Made by a program: the position numbers and the translations under genes | Notes under the pieces: generated by a model | Told to the model about the DNA's origin: nothing | The model's database searches: none | The model's input: only the letters and a program-made list of their open reading frames with translations | Part shown: piece by piece, positions 8,947 to 15,125 of the stretch | Layout of the letters: the number at the start of each line of letters is the position of its first letter | How positions within the stretch are numbered: position 1 is the first letter of the stretch | Virus record (IMG/VR): IMGVR_UViG_3300020428_000963 | Span: 1-24,588 of that record | From: a virus | Direction: 5' to 3' (one strand) | Length of the DNA stretch: 24,588 nt

Positions 8947-9526
8947 GCGAATAACAGAATTTGAAAATATGTTGAGTGAGTACACGGGCGCACCATATGT
9001 TGTTGCTACTGATTGTTGTACTCATGCATTAGAATTATGTTTCAGAAGAAAGAAACCAGAACATGTTACATTCACTTCTTTTACATATTTAAGTATTCCA
9101 ATGATGCTACATAAGATAGATCAGCCCTTTGGATATCTTGATCATGATAAACAAGTATGGGAAGGTGAATACAAATTTCATAATTCAAACATTTGGGATA
9201 GTGCAAGACTATTGACTCCCATGATGTATAGAGAAGGACAGATGCAATGTTTAAGTTTTGGATATGATAAACCTTTAGAGATTGGAAGAGGTGGAGCAAT
9301 ACTACTAGATGACTTTGAAGATTATTATATATTAAAACATATGTCATATGATGGCAGAGATTTAAATATTAGTCCTTGGCAAGAACAGAAAAATTTTATT
9401 CTTGGATTTCATTACAAAATGACAATAGAAGAAGCAGAGATAGGTATGAGATTATTGAACGAACACTTACCTACATGTTCAGAGAAAGATTATCCGGATT
9501 TAAGAAATGTCAGTATACACAAATAA
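8939..9526 (+). CDS. Short DegT/DnrJ/EryC1/StrS-type aminotransferase-like protein
   Basis: 195 residues, about half the usual 370-400. The N-terminus (YVVATDCCTHALELC) matches the G-T/S-x-A-L-x-L cofactor-phosphate region. FTSFTYLSIPMML matches the family's P.fTf.at...i. DSARLL is in the place of the conserved D-x-A segment that binds the pyridine nitrogen. K111 in SFGYDKPLEIGRGG lies where the PLP-binding lysine of SF...K....GEGG is found. The large PLP domain core is therefore present, but the C-terminal small domain is missing. The next gene begins 20 bases before the stop and is intact, so this is not a recent frameshift in this copy. It could act as a minimal aminotransferase, or pair with another subunit. 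Confidence 0.7.
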   Translation: MFERITEFENMLSEYTGAPYVVATDCCTHALELCFRRKKPEHVTFTSFTYLSIPMMLHKIDQPFGYLDHDKQVWEGEYKFHNSNIWDSARLLTPMMYREGQMQCLSFGYDKPLEIGRGGAILLDDFEDYYILKHMSYDGRDLNISPWQEQKNFILGFHYKMTIEEAEIGMRLLNEHLPTCSEKDYPDLRNVSIHK

Positions 9527-10415
9527 CGATTGGGATCCATTAGAACATGTTATTGTTGGCACAGCAACAAATGCCCATTGGCCAACACACTGTCCTGTTT
9601 TTAGAGCGACTGAAGAGACAACTAAATGGAAAGATACTCCAGTTCCTTCTGGTAAAATACCAAGAATAATTGAGATGGAAGCGAATGTTGACTTAGATGC
9701 TATTGCAGAACTTCTTAGATTGTGTGGTGTAAAAGTAGATAGACCAACAGATTTAGACTTTGCATCATTTGATGGCATGTACAACTATTGTCCTAGAGAT
9801 AGACTTTTGATTTTAGGTGACAAAGTTATTGATGCTCCTATGATGTTTCCTACAAGAAAAAAAGAGATTGAAGCATTGACAACTTTCATTGATGCTGATA
9901 TAATAGGTTGTGATGATCCTGAAGCAATGTTTGATGCGGCAAATATATGTCGCTTGAATAAAGACCTTTTATATCTTGTCAGTGAAAGCGGTAATTTAGC
10001 GGGCGCAGAATGGCTAAAGAGAAAGTTTCCAGAATATAATGTTCATGTATTATCGGATTATGGTGGAGTTCATATAGACAGCACGATTGTACCAGTGAGA
10101 GAAGGTTTAGTTATCCTGAATAAAGATAGAATAAAAGAAGTGCCAGAGCCACTAAAAAAGTGGGATAAAATATGGATAGGAAAAGACGATTTGAGAGAAA
10201 GAAAGTTTGTAGATTATCCATACGCTAGTAATTATATTGCACTAAATATTTTGACACTTAGAGATAATTTAGTTTTATGTGATCCCAATCAAACACATCT
10301 CAGAGAGAAACTTGGAGACTATAACATCATGTCTTTGGGAGTAGATTTAAGGCATGCTAGAACTCTTGGTGGCGGACATCATTGTGTAACTTTAGATTTG
10401 AGGCGTGAGTCATGA
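9507..10415 (+). CDS. Amidinotransferase (glycine/inosamine amidinotransferase family)
   Basis: A 302-residue member of the arginine:X amidinotransferase family, which moves the amidino group of arginine to an amine (glycine in AGAT, inosamine phosphate in StrB1). The catalytic triad is visible: D143 in MFDAAN, H189 in GGVHIDST and the nucleophile C293 in GGGHHCVTLDL. The D-to-H and H-to-C spacings (46 and 104 residues) are close to those of AGAT. The N-terminal DPLEHVIVGTA is also typical. The protein is shorter than AGAT and StrB (about 350-420). It directly follows a StrS-like aminotransferase, the same pairing as in streptidine biosynthesis, so an amino sugar or aminocyclitol acceptor is plausible. 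The acceptor cannot be read from sequence. Confidence 0.9.
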   Translation: MSVYTNNDWDPLEHVIVGTATNAHWPTHCPVFRATEETTKWKDTPVPSGKIPRIIEMEANVDLDAIAELLRLCGVKVDRPTDLDFASFDGMYNYCPRDRLLILGDKVIDAPMMFPTRKKEIEALTTFIDADIIGCDDPEAMFDAANICRLNKDLLYLVSESGNLAGAEWLKRKFPEYNVHVLSDYGGVHIDSTIVPVREGLVILNKDRIKEVPEPLKKWDKIWIGKDDLRERKFVDYPYASNYIALNILTLRDNLVLCDPNQTHLREKLGDYNIMSLGVDLRHARTLGGGHHCVTLDLRRES

Positions 10416-11077
10416 AGATATTAGTGGGCGGAGATAGTTGGACTGCTGGATATGATGTCGATGAGTCAGAAAGATGGACTAGTCATGTTCATGGTGCTAC
10501 TATAACAAATGTCGCCAGATCTGGTAATGATAATAAATCAATAGCAAATGCTATTGAGCAAGAGCATGTGCGAAATAAGGGCGGCTTTGATTTGATCATT
10601 GTTGTTTGGAGTTCAATGTCTAGATTTAAAGGACACTTTGTTTCTCCTAAAGAACATAAAAAATTGAAAAATGTTTCATTGAGAGATATGATAATGGATT
10701 TTGGACAACAAGTTAGAATCGTTGAAGACTTGTCAACTCCTGTTTTACATTGTACTGTCTTTGGAGATAATTTTCCATTTAATGTTGAACATTATCACCC
10801 AACATCGATGCTAGAATATCTATCAAGACTTTCTGGATATGAATGGTATTTAAAAATACCTTTCTATGAGTCCGGTATGCTTAGTAAAGACAACGAAGAA
10901 TTTACAAAAACTTTTGCTGACAAATATTTTCAAGATGATTGGAAGTATGCTATTATGGAGCGTGAGATGATTATTGTTGATAAATGTTTTGATTATTTTT
11001 TACCCTGTGGTCATCCTAATCCAGAGGGGCATAAACAATGGAGTCATGTGATAAATGAACGAATTCGGGAGTTATAA
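10412..11077 (+). CDS. SGNH/GDSL hydrolase-like protein
   Basis: 221 residues. The N-terminal GGDSWTAG puts S9 in the GDS block of SGNH hydrolases. NVARSGNDNKSI holds the Gly and Asn of the middle blocks. PCGHPNPEGH near the C-terminus holds the catalytic-type H201. In the usual DxxH block the Asp lies three residues before this His, but here that position is Pro, so the triad may be a Ser-His dyad or use another acid. SGNH enzymes of this kind often deacetylate or acylate sugars. It overlaps both neighbours, and a second SGNH-like protein follows at 12239. Confidence 0.7.
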   Translation: MKILVGGDSWTAGYDVDESERWTSHVHGATITNVARSGNDNKSIANAIEQEHVRNKGGFDLIIVVWSSMSRFKGHFVSPKEHKKLKNVSLRDMIMDFGQQVRIVEDLSTPVLHCTVFGDNFPFNVEHYHPTSMLEYLSRLSGYEWYLKIPFYESGMLSKDNEEFTKTFADKYFQDDWKYAIMEREMIIVDKCFDYFLPCGHPNPEGHKQWSHVINERIREL

Positions 11078-12242
11078 TTTTCTTTCTTGTTATGATGGCA
11101 AGAAAGAGACAATATTTTGGAAAAACGGAATAGTAAAAGGAGAAACTTACTATCTCAATAATGATAAGATCAAAATTTTAAGACAGACTATTCCAGAATT
11201 TGATGATGCTTATATACTTTTTAACATGGGTTACAAAGTTGATTACGACTGGAACAAAGTTGTAACACATATAAGAAAAGCAAAACCAAAAAAATTGATA
11301 GTGTTTAATGACGATGCTCACACTTCTCTTGATCCTGAATATGGGTTTTCACCTAACTTGACACATGAAGGTATTGTTATAAGTGATATAATCGCAAAAT
11401 TGCGAATTAAAGATTATGTCATATATGATTGTGAGTACAACACCAGCATATATTATGAGGATATCCCTAGATCGAAATTACGCTACTACGATATATTTAC
11501 GCAAACTTGGGTTGGCGGTGGTTTCGATGATTATGAACCACAAGAAACTTTTGATTGGAAAGTTTGTTGTACAAACAAGAAACCAGATATTCATAGACTT
11601 CTAGCAGTAATGCATTTATGTGATGATCCAAGTTTTAAAGGAACATATCATGACATGCCTAGAAAACCTGAAATGGAAAAGATGATATCGTATACAAACA
11701 CACATCAACATTATAAGCCTCCCCAACCAACCTTTATGATGTTATCTGAAGAGTATAAAAACAAAATTCTCGATGAGAGATTTCAGATTTTCACAGAAGC
11801 ATATCTGAATAATGATTTATTTTGGGATTCAAATGATCATGAAAAGATTTCAGGCGAAGATCAGATTAAGACTATAGAAATAACAGGCAATTCTTTTCTT
11901 ACGCTTGTGGCAGAAACGCTATGGGACACTAGAACACAGTTTTGGTCAGAGAAGACATTAAAGCCCATGTATATGTTGAGACCATTTATTATTCTTGCAT
12001 CTCCTGGTAGTTTAAGTCTTATTAGAAGACTGGGATTCAGAACTTTTAGTCAGTGGTGGGATGAGAGTTATGATGAAGAAATAGATCATGGAAAAAGATT
12101 TGAAAAAGTCATGAAGATTGTTGATGATATTAGATCATTGTCTGATTACGATTTACATGATATGTTGATCGAAATGAAATCTGTTTTAGATCACAATAGA
12201 AAACATGCCATAGAAGAATTACATAAGGTTTATCTCATATGA
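11055..12242 (+). CDS. Glycosyltransferase-like protein sharing a C-terminal domain with the protein at 4084
   Basis: 395 residues, soluble. The C-terminal ~100 residues contain FWSEKTLKPM, PFIILASPGSL, an Arg-x2-Gly-Phe-x-Thr-Phe stretch, DESYDE and DHNRKH, matching the end of the 572-residue protein in order and spacing. The N-terminal part (LIVFNDDAHTSLDPEYGF and following) looks like an alpha/beta domain but has no motif I can name. The start codon lies 23 bases inside the upstream SGNH gene, with no strong ribosome-binding site, which suggests re-initiation. It sits between the two SGNH genes. A glycosyltransferase role is suggested by the E-K-T-x-K-P...P-F-I layout and the operon content only. 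Confidence 0.55.
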   Translation: MNEFGSYNFLSCYDGKKETIFWKNGIVKGETYYLNNDKIKILRQTIPEFDDAYILFNMGYKVDYDWNKVVTHIRKAKPKKLIVFNDDAHTSLDPEYGFSPNLTHEGIVISDIIAKLRIKDYVIYDCEYNTSIYYEDIPRSKLRYYDIFTQTWVGGGFDDYEPQETFDWKVCCTNKKPDIHRLLAVMHLCDDPSFKGTYHDMPRKPEMEKMISYTNTHQHYKPPQPTFMMLSEEYKNKILDERFQIFTEAYLNNDLFWDSNDHEKISGEDQIKTIEITGNSFLTLVAETLWDTRTQFWSEKTLKPMYMLRPFIILASPGSLSLIRRLGFRTFSQWWDESYDEEIDHGKRFEKVMKIVDDIRSLSDYDLHDMLIEMKSVLDHNRKHAIEELHKVYLI

Positions 12243-13003
12243 CTTGGTGGTTTTACGGTTGTTCATACACCGCTGGACATGAGATACATGATGCCGCAGT
12301 AAAAGATGAAGACGGCACATTGCACTGGCTTATAAAACCAGAAGATGTTCTTGAGCGAAATAAGCAAGATAGTTGGGCAGGAACATTATGTAAATTACAA
12401 AATGTTGAACTATGTAATAGAGCGGAGTATGGAAGTTCTAGTGGCCAGATGATGGTAAAATTTTTATCAGATATACAACAAAACAAAATTGATAGACAAG
12501 ATATTGTTATATGGGCATCAACTTTTAGTAGAAGATGGTTTGATATTCAAGATAAAAAATCTAAGTCATGGGTTCCTAGAAACTTAGAGTGGTGGGGAGG
12601 TAGCAGTCAGGATCATCTATTAGAAACTTGGTCAGATACCCATTTATTGTATAGGTGGTTCCAAGATTTATATCAATTTGTTACGATATGTCATCATGAA
12701 GGTTATGAATGTATGATAATACCTTGTGGTGATCCAGTGCAGATGGAACTTGAACTACTTACAGAGAAAATAGGTATAAAAAATGAGAACCTATTGAAGA
12801 TTTCAGAATATATAACTAGTAGAATAAAGACAAAGATAGTACTCTTTGAAGACATGAAGTCATTTAGTACATATACAGGAGATTTAATGGACGCTGACGG
12901 CGGGCAAGAATTCGCTAGTAACTGGTACGAACCAGGCGGACATCCTACAAAAAAAGCCCATGATTTGTGGGCAGAACGAATATATCAATCATTAAATGAA
13001 TAA
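12239..13003 (+). CDS. SGNH hydrolase-like protein, second copy
   Basis: 254 residues. GCSYTAG at the N-terminus replaces GDS with G-C-S, keeping the Ser nucleophile at position 9. NRAEYGSSSGQMM corresponds to the Gly block, and EPGGHPTKKAHDLWAERI to the His block. As in the protein at 10412, the acid of DxxH is replaced by Pro (PGGH). Many Trp residues (about a dozen) suggest a carbohydrate-binding surface. The start overlaps the upstream stop by 4 bases (ATGA). This is the last gene of the overlapping operon; the next gene is preceded by its own late-promoter-like box. Confidence 0.65.
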   Translation: MTWWFYGCSYTAGHEIHDAAVKDEDGTLHWLIKPEDVLERNKQDSWAGTLCKLQNVELCNRAEYGSSSGQMMVKFLSDIQQNKIDRQDIVIWASTFSRRWFDIQDKKSKSWVPRNLEWWGGSSQDHLLETWSDTHLLYRWFQDLYQFVTICHHEGYECMIIPCGDPVQMELELLTEKIGIKNENLLKISEYITSRIKTKIVLFEDMKSFSTYTGDLMDADGGQEFASNWYEPGGHPTKKAHDLWAERIYQSLNE

Positions 13004-13006
13004 ATA
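12999..13006 (+). promoter_or_regulatory. T4-type late promoter-like box AATAAATA, leaderless geometry
   Basis: AATAAATA differs from the T4 late consensus TATAAATA at the first base only. T4 late boxes lie at about -13 to -6, so transcription would start at 13012, the A of the next ATG. The box overlaps the stop of the upstream gene. Part of the match comes from the TAA stop in AT-rich sequence, so chance is possible. Confidence 0.45.
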
Positions 13007-13011
13007 AAATT

Positions 13012-13320
13012 ATGAGTAGTAATATTATATTTTTTCCGAAACACAAAATATCTTCTCCTACAGGTTATCGTATTAACCTTTACACGGAAGAACAGATTGA
13101 TATAGTCTTGTTTTGTATAAATATGACATTAGATCGAAATGATCCTAGTAGATATACAAGGAAAGATTTGAAATCACTTGACCCCGAATATGTCATTTCT
13201 AAAATGACTCTCTGCCTAGATAGCACATTCTTATCAAAATCAGCAAAGGAGCAAATCAGAAAAATAATTCATTCTATAGAAATCATCCCACTTTCGGTAT
13301 TAAAACAGAACTACAAGTGA
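13012..13320 (+). CDS. Small protein of unknown function
   Basis: 102 residues, mixed charge, no signal peptide or membrane helix and no family that I recognise. The start lacks a Shine-Dalgarno sequence but sits exactly where a late transcript from the AATAAATA box would begin. A terminator follows 5 bases after the stop, so this is the last gene of its transcription unit. Codon use and base content match the neighbours. It is probably real because it fills the gap between two recognisable signals. Confidence 0.65.
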   Translation: MSSNIIFFPKHKISSPTGYRINLYTEEQIDIVLFCINMTLDRNDPSRYTRKDLKSLDPEYVISKMTLCLDSTFLSKSAKEQIRKIIHSIEIIPLSVLKQNYK

Positions 13321-13325
13321 TTGGC

Positions 13326-13350
13326 GGGTACGAAGTTTGTACCTTTTTTT
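13326..13350 (+). terminator. Rho-independent terminator before phoH
   Basis: GGTAC (13327-13331) pairs with GTACC (13339-13343); one wobble and one more A-T pair can extend the stem inward to a 3-base loop. A run of seven T follows (13344-13350). It closes the accessory operon and the small gene at 13012. Confidence 0.8.
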
Positions 13351-13375
13351 AAACTAGAACAGGGAAATCAACCGC

Positions 13376-14137
13376 ATGGCACGAAGAAAAAGTCTACAAG
13401 TTGTAGATAACTCTGATAATGAAATGCGTGAACCAACAGAAAATAATAAATGTAAGATCCAGATAGACGATCTTAAAACAATAGGAGCATTAACACAAAC
13501 ACAAGGACAATTCTTTTCACAGTATGAGCAAGGTGCCAAAGCAATGTTATTACATGGTTCAGCAGGAACAGGAAAGACTTTCATTGCAGTATATAAAGCA
13601 CTAGAAGAAGTATTAAAAACCCGCAAATTAGATAGAGTCGTAATAGTACGATCAGCGGTACCCTCCAGAGAAATAGGACACTTACCAGGAGACCAAGACG
13701 AAAAAACCGCAGTCTACATGCAACCATATGTAGATATGTGCGAAAAGTTCTTTCCAAGAAAAAACAACGCATTTAAGCGACTACTCAATCAAAAATCAGT
13801 AGAATGGATGATAACATCGTTTGTCAGGGGAATAACGCTTGACAGAGCCGTAGTTATTGTCGATGAATGTCAAAATATGAATGATATGGAGTTAAATTCT
13901 ATCTTGACAAGAGTGGGGAATAATAGTAAAATAATACTCTGTGGAGACTTTAGACAATCTGATTTATACAAAAGAGGAGATATGTCAGGATTACAGAAAT
14001 TCACTGTTATTGCAGAAAGCATGCCATCTTTCAGAATTCTCGAATTTTCGACAGGTGACATTGTTAGGAGTCGATTTGTGCGAGAATATCTCGTTGCCAG
14101 ACAAAAATATGAAGAAAATTATGAATTAACCGCTTGA
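13376..14137 (+). CDS. phoH: PhoH-family ATPase
   Basis: 253 residues. The Walker A motif GSAGTGKT is at 61-68 and the Walker B motif VVIVDECQNM has D163-E164; ILCGDFRQSD matches the sensor/motif region of PhoH proteins. Its role in phages is uncertain; an RNA-linked ATPase/helicase activity is suspected for the family. phoH is very common in marine phage genomes. AGGGAA about 10 bases before the ATG can serve as a ribosome-binding site. The stop TGA lies inside the -35 box of the next gene's promoter. Confidence 0.93.
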   Translation: MARRKSLQVVDNSDNEMREPTENNKCKIQIDDLKTIGALTQTQGQFFSQYEQGAKAMLLHGSAGTGKTFIAVYKALEEVLKTRKLDRVVIVRSAVPSREIGHLPGDQDEKTAVYMQPYVDMCEKFFPRKNNAFKRLLNQKSVEWMITSFVRGITLDRAVVIVDECQNMNDMELNSILTRVGNNSKIILCGDFRQSDLYKRGDMSGLQKFTVIAESMPSFRILEFSTGDIVRSRFVREYLVARQKYEENYELTA

Positions 14138-14162
14138 CATTTGCTAAAATACCAGTTATAAT
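14134..14162 (+). promoter_or_regulatory. Perfect sigma70 consensus promoter, leaderless geometry
   Basis: TTGACA (14134-14139), a 17-base spacer and TATAAT (14157-14162) match the bacterial consensus at every base. The -35 box contains the phoH stop codon. The expected start, 7 bases after the -10 box, is 14169, the A of the next ATG, so the transcript should have no leader. This marks an early gene read by unmodified host RNA polymerase. Confidence 0.9.
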
Positions 14163-14168
14163 ACTCGT

Positions 14169-14825
14169 ATGTTTAATCATGTTGATATTGGTGAATTACC
14201 TCGGCTAAAACGCAAGAATGTCGATGGTAAGAGATTGTATGTTAATGAGCAGGGTAACAGATATCCTTCTGTTACTACTGTTCTTGGTGTTCGCAACAAA
14301 AAGAGTATATACGAGTGGAGACAGCGTGTCGGAGCAGAAGTCGCTGATCAAATATCGAGAAAAGCGTCTACTCGAGGCACTAGAATCCACAAGTTATGTG
14401 AAGACTATCTAAACAATAAAGAACTTCCCGAAATGTCTCTTTTAGATTTAGATACTTGGAAATCTTTCAAACCAGTTGTGGACAGAATCGATAATATTCA
14501 TGCAGTAGAACCTTTCCTATACAGCGATCATTTACAGATGGCTGGTCAATGCGATGCGATTGCAGAGTTTGATGGAAAACTGTCAGTCATTGATTTTAAA
14601 ACATCAAAAAGAAAGAAATATCACAAAGGAATATCCAATTATTTCGCTCAATGTGCCGCGTATGCGATCATGTATGAAGAAAGAACAGGTACTCCGATAG
14701 ATAGAACTGTGGTTTTAATAGCCGTTGATGGCGATGATCCACAGATTTTTATTGAAAATCGTGATAATTATACAGATTATTTGTTAGAAAGTAAACGAAT
14801 GTTTGACAACAATCTTTATGATTGA
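14169..14825 (+). CDS. PD-(D/E)XK exonuclease, MGME1/RecB-like
   Basis: 218 residues. YPSVTTVLG and RGTRIHKLCEDYL are typical of phage PD-(D/E)XK exonucleases related to mitochondrial MGME1. The catalytic core is D129 (GQCDAIAEF) and D142-x-K144 (VIDFKTSK), and QCAAYAIMYEE is the helix with the conserved Gln and Tyr. It should cut single-stranded DNA ends in phage DNA processing or host DNA degradation. No Shine-Dalgarno precedes the ATG, consistent with a leaderless message from the consensus promoter. The stop TGA is followed at once by the tmRNA gene. Confidence 0.85.
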   Translation: MFNHVDIGELPRLKRKNVDGKRLYVNEQGNRYPSVTTVLGVRNKKSIYEWRQRVGAEVADQISRKASTRGTRIHKLCEDYLNNKELPEMSLLDLDTWKSFKPVVDRIDNIHAVEPFLYSDHLQMAGQCDAIAEFDGKLSVIDFKTSKRKKYHKGISNYFAQCAAYAIMYEERTGTPIDRTVVLIAVDGDDPQIFIENRDNYTDYLLESKRMFDNNLYD

Positions 14826-14831
14826 TAAATA
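14824..14831 (+). promoter_or_regulatory. Late-promoter-like box GATAAATA in front of the tmRNA
   Basis: GATAAATA differs from TATAAATA at the first base. It would start transcription at about 14837, near the expected 5' end of the tmRNA acceptor piece. It overlaps the stop of the nuclease gene, so read-through from the sigma70 promoter could also supply the precursor early in infection. Confidence 0.45.
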
Positions 14832-14896
14832 ATATGCTCGGTGATGTAAATTGAAAGGTAAACAGGACGAGGGTGCGATTCCCTCCGCCTCCACCA

Positions 14897-14921
14897 ATTT
14901 TATCCTTATAGACCCGATTAT
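14897..14921 (+). other. Intervening spacer of the permuted tmRNA
   Basis: 25 bases between the encoded CCA (ends 14896) and the first acceptor-stem G (14922). In two-piece tmRNAs this segment is cut out of the precursor. It is AT-rich and short, and because it loops out at the acceptor-stem end, a tRNA-end processing system (RNase P for the coding 5' end) could release it. Confidence 0.8.
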
Positions 14922-15008
14922 GGGGGCGAACAGGATCGACTGGTACTTATTAGAGGATACGGAGAGCCGGTGAGCAAACAGCCGTATAAATGTAAGACAA
15001 CAATAACT

Positions 15009-15053
15009 GCAAACGATAATTTTGCATATGACGATTACGCTTTAGCGGCGTAA
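15009..15053 (+). other. tmRNA proteolysis tag frame, ANDNFAYDDYALAA
   Basis: Resume codon GCA at 15009, 14 codons, TAA at 15051-15053. The tag ends YALAA, the signal read by ClpXP-type proteases, and begins ANDNFA as in alphaproteobacterial tags such as that of Caulobacter. The DNA at TACGCTTTAGCGGC is close to the E. coli tag end. Confidence 0.92.
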
Positions 15054-15068
15054 GATCAGTCGGGGTTC

Positions 15069-15101
15069 GGGGACGCCTAGCAACAGAAGTCCCCATTTTT
15101 T
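15069..15101 (+). terminator. Terminator at the end of the tmRNA
   Basis: GGGGAC (15069-15074) pairs with GTCCCC (15089-15094) around a 14-base loop, followed by ATTTTTT. The hairpin is probably both the 3' structure of the coding RNA and the terminator. Confidence 0.8.
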
Positions 15102-15125
15102 ACTCTAGCAGAAAAGGTAAAGGCT

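Larger units (their letters stand above)
14837..15095 (+). ncRNA. ssrA: Circularly permuted (two-piece) tmRNA
   Basis: Trans-translation RNA that rescues stalled ribosomes, with the halves in reverse order. The acceptor piece (about 14837-14896) has a T-arm with stem GAGGG/CCCTC (14869-14873, 14881-14885) and ends CGCCTCC-ACCA. The coding piece begins GGGGGCG at 14922. These halves form a 7-bp acceptor stem with the third pair G-U, the alanyl-tRNA synthetase signal. GGATCGACTGG matches the conserved D-loop region. TACTT (14944-14948) can pair with AGGTA (14856-14860), and CTG with CAG, as the P2 helix. ATACGG (14957-14962) pairs with CCGTAT (14982-14987), perhaps PK1. The tag frame follows, and the 3' end holds GCCTAGCAACAGAAG in a hairpin. 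Permutation and the ANDNFA tag start are alphaproteobacterial traits. The exact 5' end is estimated. Confidence 0.93.

Noticed and set aside
8939-9526. Frameshifted pseudogene of a full-length aminotransferase
   Set aside because: The sequence just downstream in all frames is a well-formed amidinotransferase gene, so no remnant of the missing half is present.
7026-10415. Naming the cassette as a saxitoxin or streptomycin cluster
   Set aside because: Only the enzyme classes are shared; key genes of either pathway, such as a polyketide-synthase-like starter enzyme or inositol synthase, are not in the window.
3-13003. DNA base hypermodification as the firm role of the operon
   Set aside because: Carbamoyltransferases and aminotransferases occur in such systems, but I see no hydroxymethylase, base-modifying kinase or pyrophosphorylase here. 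It remains only one possibility.
14985-14992. TATAAATG as a late promoter
   Set aside because: It lies within the tmRNA coding piece and overlaps the strand that pairs with ATACGG, so RNA structure explains it.
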